Origin: Streptomyces caelestis
GTDB lineage: Bacteria > Actinomycetota > Actinomycetes > Streptomycetales > Streptomycetaceae
Direction: 5' to 3'
Assembly (NCBI RefSeq): GCF_001279005.1
Contig: NZ_LGCN01000246.1
Span: 1-27,014, forward strand
DNA length: 27,014 nucleotides
Shown: positions 23,360 to 27,014 of the stretch, piece by piece
How the letters are laid out: each line of letters starts with the position of its first letter
Position numbering within the stretch: the stretch's first letter is position 1
Translations under genes and position numbers: made by a program
Notes under the pieces: generated by a model
Databases searched by the model: none
What the model was told of the DNA's origin: nothing
What the model saw: only the letters and a program-made list of their open reading frames with translations

Positions 23360-24841
23360 ATGACCCGTTTCACACGGTGGACGGCCCTGACGGTCGCCGC
23401 CGCGCTGCTGACGGCCGGCTGCAGCGGCTCGTCGGACGACGGCGGCAAGAGCGGCGGGACGGCGCTCGACTGGGGACGCTGCAAGGCCTCCGGCGGCGAC
23501 CCCACACCTGGCGGGGAGTGGCAGTGCGCCACTCTCCGGGTCCCGCTGGACTGGTCCAAGCCGGACGGCTCCACGGTCGGGCTCGCCCTGATCCGGGCCA
23601 AGGCCACGGGCGACGACCGCCTCGGCTCACTGCTGTTCAACTTCGGCGGGCCGGGCGGCTCCGGCGTGTCGATGATGCCGTCCTACGCCGCCACGGCCTC
23701 CGAACTGCGCGAGCGGTACGACCTGGTGAGCTGGGATCCGCGCGGGGTCGCCGCCAGCGAGGGCATCCGCTGCCGCGACGACAAGAGCATCCAGGCCGCC
23801 GAGTCGTCGGTGGACGGCACCCCGGACACACCGGCCGAGGAGCGGACGTTCCTCCAGGACGCCGCCGACTTCGGCCGGGGCTGCCAGGAAGCCGCCGGGG
23901 AGCTGATGGCCCACGTCTCCACCACCGACACCGCTCGCGACATGGACCGCATCCGGCAGGCCCTCGGCGACGACCGGCTGAACTACTTCGGCATCTCCTA
24001 CGGCACCGAGCTGGGCGGCGTCTACGCCCACCTGTTCCCGGAGAAGGTGGGGCGGATGACGCTCGACGCGGTGGTCGACCCGAGCGCCGGCACCGTGGGC
24101 CACGCCAAGAACCAGACCCGGGGCTTCCAGACGGCCCTCGACAACTACCTGAGGTCCACCGGGCGGGACCCCGAGCAGGGATCGCGGGAGATCGCGGAGC
24201 TGCTGGAGCGGATCGACTCCGACCCGCTGCCGACGTCGTCGTCCGGGCGCGAGCTGACGCAGACACTGGCACTGACCGGCATCGTCCTGCCGCTGTACAG
24301 CAAGACCAGCTGGCCGGTGCTGACCAGCGCGCTGGAGGCGGCCGAGGAGGGCGACGGCACGGAGCTGCTGGCGCTGGCCGACGGCTACAACGAGCGCCGG
24401 ACCTCGGGGCGCTACGGCACGACGACCCACTCCCAGCGGGTCATATCGTGCCTGGACGACAAGCAGCGGCCGACCGTGGAGGAGACGAAGAAGCTGCTGC
24501 CCGAGTTCGAGGAGATCTCCCCCGTGTTCGGGTCCTTCCTCGGCTGGGACACGGCCGGCTGGTGCCACGACTGGCCGGTGCCCGGCCAGTTCGACACCCC
24601 GGAGGTGAGCGCGCCAGGCGCGGCACCGGTCCTGGTCGTGGGCAACACCGGCGACCCGGCCACACCGTACGAGGGCGCCCGGAAGATGGCGGACGAGCTG
24701 GGCGAGGACGTCGGTGTGGTGCTCACCTGGAAGGGCGAGGGCCATGGCGCGTACGGCAGCGGGAGCGACTGTGTCGACTCCACGGTGGACGCGTACCTGC
24801 TGAACGGCACGGTGCCCGAGGACGGCAAGACCTGCTCTTGA
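23360..24841 (+). CDS. Secreted lipoprotein alpha/beta-hydrolase, tripeptidyl aminopeptidase-like (S33), copy 2
   Basis: 493 residues; tandem paralogue of the preceding gene. The signal peptide MTRFTRWTALTVAAALL leads to the lipobox LLTAGC (C21). The triad is intact: S213 in GISYG, D432 in NTGDPATPY, H462 in GEGHGAYG, with the oxyanion segment FNFGGPGGSG at 93-102. Four cysteine positions are shared with copy 1, and the ends of both proteins (AYLLNG, final Cys-Ser) are the same, which points to tandem duplication followed by divergence. Start ATG 23360 has GGGGGA at good distance. The 135-base gap before it contains a DnaA-box sequence and probably its own promoter. A bidirectional terminator follows. 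Exopeptidase activity and cell-surface location are inferred from the family. Confidence 0.92.
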   Translation: MTRFTRWTALTVAAALLTAGCSGSSDDGGKSGGTALDWGRCKASGGDPTPGGEWQCATLRVPLDWSKPDGSTVGLALIRAKATGDDRLGSLLFNFGGPGGSGVSMMPSYAATASELRERYDLVSWDPRGVAASEGIRCRDDKSIQAAESSVDGTPDTPAEERTFLQDAADFGRGCQEAAGELMAHVSTTDTARDMDRIRQALGDDRLNYFGISYGTELGGVYAHLFPEKVGRMTLDAVVDPSAGTVGHAKNQTRGFQTALDNYLRSTGRDPEQGSREIAELLERIDSDPLPTSSSGRELTQTLALTGIVLPLYSKTSWPVLTSALEAAEEGDGTELLALADGYNERRTSGRYGTTTHSQRVISCLDDKQRPTVEETKKLLPEFEEISPVFGSFLGWDTAGWCHDWPVPGQFDTPEVSAPGAAPVLVVGNTGDPATPYEGARKMADELGEDVGVVLTWKGEGHGAYGSGSDCVDSTVDAYLLNGTVPEDGKTCS

Positions 24842-24849
24842 CGACGGCA

Positions 24850-24882
24850 GGGGCTCCGCGCACTCGTGGTGCCCGGAGCCCC
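24850..24882 (+). terminator. Bidirectional terminator between lipoprotein gene and moeZ
   Basis: Symmetrical hairpin: 9-bp outer stem (24850-24858 with 24874-24882), one C-C mismatch, 4-bp inner stem (GCAC/GTGC) and a 5-base loop. It lies between two converging stops (24841 and 24913) and can serve both strands. Confidence 0.8.
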
Positions 24883-24912
24883 CGCGTCGGCTCGTGTTCG
24901 TGCCGGGATCGG

Positions 24913-26091
24913 TCAGTAGACCGGCTTCTCCGGCTCGATCTGATTGACCCAGCCGATCACGCCGCCGCCCACGTGGACGGCGTCGGCGAAGCCCGCGGAC
25001 TTCAGGACGGCGAGGACTTCCGCACTGCGGACACCCGTCTTGCAGTTCAAGACGATCTTCTTGTCCTGCGGCAGGCTCTCCAGGGCGTTGCCCATGAGGA
25101 ACTCGTTCTTGGGGATCAGGCGGGCACCCGGGATGGACACGATCTCGAACTCGTTCGGCTCGCGGACGTCGATGAGCTCGATGCTCTCGCCGTCGTCGAT
25201 CCACTCCTTGAGCTGCTTGGGAGTGATCGTGGAGTCGGCGGCCGCCGCCTGGGCCTCCTCGGACACGACGCCGCAGAAGGCCTCGTAGTCGATGAGCTCG
25301 GTGACGGTCGGGTTGTCGCCGCAGATCGCGCAGTCGGGGTCCTTGCGGACCTTGACCTGGCGGTACTGCATCTCCAGGGCGTCGTAGATCATGAGCCGGC
25401 CGACCAGCGGCTCACCGATGCCGGCGAGCAGCTTGATCGCCTCGTTGGCCTGGATGGAGCCGATGGACGCGCACAGCACGCCCAGGACGCCGCCCTCGGC
25501 GCAGGAGGGGACCATGCCGGGGGGCGGGGGCTCCGGGTAGAGGCAGCGGTAGCAGGGGCCGTGCTCGGACCAGAAGACCGACGCCTGGCCGTCGAAACGG
25601 TAGATCGAGCCCCACACGTACGGCTTGTTCAGCAGCACGCAGGCGTCGTTCACCAGGTAGCGGGTCGCGAAGTTGTCCGTGCCGTCGACGATCAGGTCGT
25701 ACTGGCTGAACAGGTCCATCACGTTGTCGGCCTCGAGCCGCTCCTCGTGCAGGACCACGTTCACATACGGGTTGATGCCCTTGATCGTGTCACGCGCGGA
25801 CTCGGCCTTGGGGCGGCCGATGTCGGACTGACTGTGGATGATCTGGCGCTGCAGGTTCGACTCGTCGACCTCGTCGAACTCCACGATGCCGAGCGTGCCC
25901 ACACCCGCCGCGGCCATGTACATCAGACCCGGCGAACCCAGGCCACCAGCGCCCACAAAGAGCACCTTGGCGTTCTTCAGCCGCTTCTGCCCGTCCATGC
26001 CCACGTCGGGGATGATCAGGTGGCGGGAGTACCTGCGGACCTCGTCTACGGTGAGCTCGGGGGCCGGCTCGACCAGGGGTGGCAGCGACAC
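24913..26091 (-). CDS. moeZ: MoeZ: sulfur-carrier-protein adenylyltransferase/sulfurtransferase
   Basis: 392-residue fusion of an E1/MoeB-like adenylating domain and a rhodanese domain. Visible elements are the nucleotide loop GAGGLGSPG (47-55), the zinc pairs C180/C183 and C254/C257, the E1 catalytic cysteine C197 in VPSCAEGG, and the rhodanese active cysteine C350 in LNCKTGVRS (six-residue loop CKTGVR). It activates the C-terminal glycine of sulfur carriers (MoaD, CysO, ThiS) with ATP and then loads sulfur as thiocarboxylate, serving molybdopterin, cysteine, thiamine and some secondary-metabolite pathways. Start GTG 26091 has CGGAG six bases upstream; length is typical. It is on the same strand as the broken gene upstream, 63 bases away. 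It corresponds to Rv3206c (moeB1) in the syntenic mycobacterial block. Confidence 0.95.
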   Translation of the reverse strand: MSLPPLVEPAPELTVDEVRRYSRHLIIPDVGMDGQKRLKNAKVLFVGAGGLGSPGLMYMAAAGVGTLGIVEFDEVDESNLQRQIIHSQSDIGRPKAESARDTIKGINPYVNVVLHEERLEADNVMDLFSQYDLIVDGTDNFATRYLVNDACVLLNKPYVWGSIYRFDGQASVFWSEHGPCYRCLYPEPPPPGMVPSCAEGGVLGVLCASIGSIQANEAIKLLAGIGEPLVGRLMIYDALEMQYRQVKVRKDPDCAICGDNPTVTELIDYEAFCGVVSEEAQAAAADSTITPKQLKEWIDDGESIELIDVREPNEFEIVSIPGARLIPKNEFLMGNALESLPQDKKIVLNCKTGVRSAEVLAVLKSAGFADAVHVGGGVIGWVNQIEPEKPVY

Positions 26092-26154
26092 GGGGACTCC
26101 GTTGGTCGGTCAATCACTACGGTTGTTCTTCGCCTAACAGTGCCATGGCCTTTT

Positions 26155-26817
26155 TCATTCCGAGACACCCGTCCCGACACGCGAGACGATGTCGTCCCAG
26201 TAGCCGGGCAGGGGTTCCCAGGGGGCGGTGCGGGCGCGGTGCCCCGTGCACGAAGTGGCGGAAGCGTTCGGGCGGGTGGTCGGCGGTCCACTCCGCCATC
26301 TGCGACCAGCGGTAGTCGCTCCACGGGCCGGAGAAGGTGACCAGCTGGTCGGCGTGTTCGGCGTATCCCGGGTACGGGTGGATGCCGTGTCCGAGGACGA
26401 TGTGGGCGTCATGGAGCGCCCGGAGCGTGGTGATCGTGCGCCGGACCTCGGGGAACGCCGCTCGGTCGGCGGGACGGCGGTCCAGCAGGAAGCCGTCGAC
26501 CTGGTACCAGTCGGTGAAGCGGCGGGCGTCCGGGACCAGCTCGCCGAACGCACGGAGGCCGTACACCGTGTCGAGACGGTCGAGGACGCGGACACCGGCG
26601 TTGTGGAGGCGGCCGGCCGCCTCCGGACAGCGCGGGTCGGGTCGGGTGCCGGGGCCGTCGGCCACGTCGAGGACGACCCAGTGGAGAGGGTCGCCCGGAC
26701 GGGTGAGTTCGCTCCACTCGGTCGGGGCGACCAGGGGGTGCGCGAGGCCGGAACGCCGAAGCCGGTGTGGACGCCGGTGCTCGCCGTACCGGCTTCGCTT
26801 CTGGTCAGATACGGCAT
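26155..26817 (-). pseudogene. Spherulation-specific family 4 protein, broken by two frame changes
   Basis: The coding signal jumps frames twice. From ATG 26817 the first 24 codons read MPYLTRSEAGTASTGVHTGF and then a family-typical FGVP. Between about 26755 and 26740 the sensible reading moves to another frame (LAHPLVAPTEWSELTRPG, on through WVVLDVADGPG, YGLRAFGEL, WYQVDGFLLD, VLGHGIHPYPGYAEH, LVTFSGPWSDYRWSQ and HPPERFRHFVHG). Near 26250-26228 it returns to the first frame for the characteristic end, PWEPLPGYWDDIVSRVGTG. Homologues I remember have about 30 more residues between HFVHG and the final segment, so an internal deletion is likely there. The start overlaps the upstream epimerase stop by 13 bases. 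Spherulin-4-like proteins have a TIM-barrel fold of uncertain function. The alternative is sequencing error in G/C runs. Confidence 0.72.
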
Positions 26818-27014
26818 GCCGCCTCCATCCAGATGTCGGCGAGGGACTCCTCGAGGTTGATCCGGGGGCGCCAGCCCAGGCGGTCGCGGGCGGTGCGGAC
26901 GTCGGCCTGCTGCCAGTTGCCGCAGCCGTCGGGGTACGGGAAGGCGACGGGGGTGGTGGGGTGGTGGTCGGGGTCGGGGCGGGGGTGGCCGACCGGGGTG
27001 CGGATGGCGGGAGC
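26805..27014 (-). CDS. NAD-dependent epimerase/dehydratase, C-terminal fragment (5' end outside window)
   Basis: Seventy codons to the TGA at 26805-26807, cut by the right edge. The fragment ends with segments typical of sugar-nucleotide epimerase C-termini: YPYPDGCGNWQQADVRTARD, then LGWRPRINLEESLADIW. In the family this region follows the substrate-binding helices and packs near the sugar site; the NAD-binding GxxGxxG and YxxxK motifs lie outside the window. It is transcribed into the spherulation-family pseudogene, overlapping its ATG by 13 bases, so the two formed a translationally coupled pair. Likely role: sugar-nucleotide supply for a surface polysaccharide. Identity as an extended SDR epimerase is probable, not proven, from 69 residues. 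Confidence 0.75.
   Translation of the reverse strand, partial: APAIRTPVGHPRPDPDHHPTTPVAFPYPDGCGNWQQADVRTARDRLGWRPRINLEESLADIWMEAACRI

Noticed and set aside
1..27014. Prophage, defence island, integrated element or CRISPR
   Set aside because: No integrase, phage, toxin-antitoxin or repeat-spacer signatures; composition is even and the gene order is conserved core.

Overview
The window is chromosomal DNA of a Streptomyces or very close relative. Base composition is extremely G+C-rich, coding frames have G/C in nearly every third position, and I noticed no in-frame TTA leucine codon in the intact genes. The gene content is a classic actinobacterial core neighbourhood. The series ThiF-like / ABC1 kinase / WhiB7 / UvrD2 / mycoredoxin / NudC / AdnB / AdnA / ATL / MoeZ matches, from memory, the order of M. 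tuberculosis Rv3196-Rv3206c, so this is conserved core sequence and not a mobile island. I saw no tRNA, rRNA, insertion sequence or CRISPR array.

Left part (1-4700): a TerD-domain gene cut by the window edge and a YgjP-type metallopeptidase run leftwards. A degenerate ThiF-like gene and an ABC1/UbiB-type kinase gene run rightwards and overlap by 8 bases. Behind them lies the remnant of a small zinc-ribbon gene.

Middle left (4590-6020): the wblC (whiB7) unit on the minus strand. It has a candidate autoregulated promoter with an A/T-rich element, a leader of nearly 600 nt, an upstream ORF with a strong Shine-Dalgarno sequence, an intrinsic terminator placed between that ORF and wblC, and a segment inside the ORF able to pair with the terminator arm. 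wblC is followed by a 107-codon gene overlapping it by ATGA, then by a terminator hairpin. This is the most interesting stretch of the window.

Middle (6017-18119): genome maintenance and redox. uvrD2 (minus) is divergent from a mycoredoxin gene (plus) that has an exact sigma-R promoter. An apparent minus-strand operon adnA-adnB-M20 peptidase-nudC follows, with both RecB-like nuclease domains intact.

Right part (18377-27014): an alkyltransferase-like (ATL) gene is divergent from a large membrane protein combining a kinase-like domain with a YbhN/MprF-type flippase domain. Two tandem paralogous secreted lipoprotein peptidases come next. moeZ is convergent with them across a bidirectional terminator. 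At the right edge are a frame-broken spherulation-specific family 4 pseudogene and the 3' end of a sugar-nucleotide epimerase gene. Three DnaA-box 9-mers (two exact TTGTCCACA, one TTATCCACA) lie in three separate intergenic gaps.
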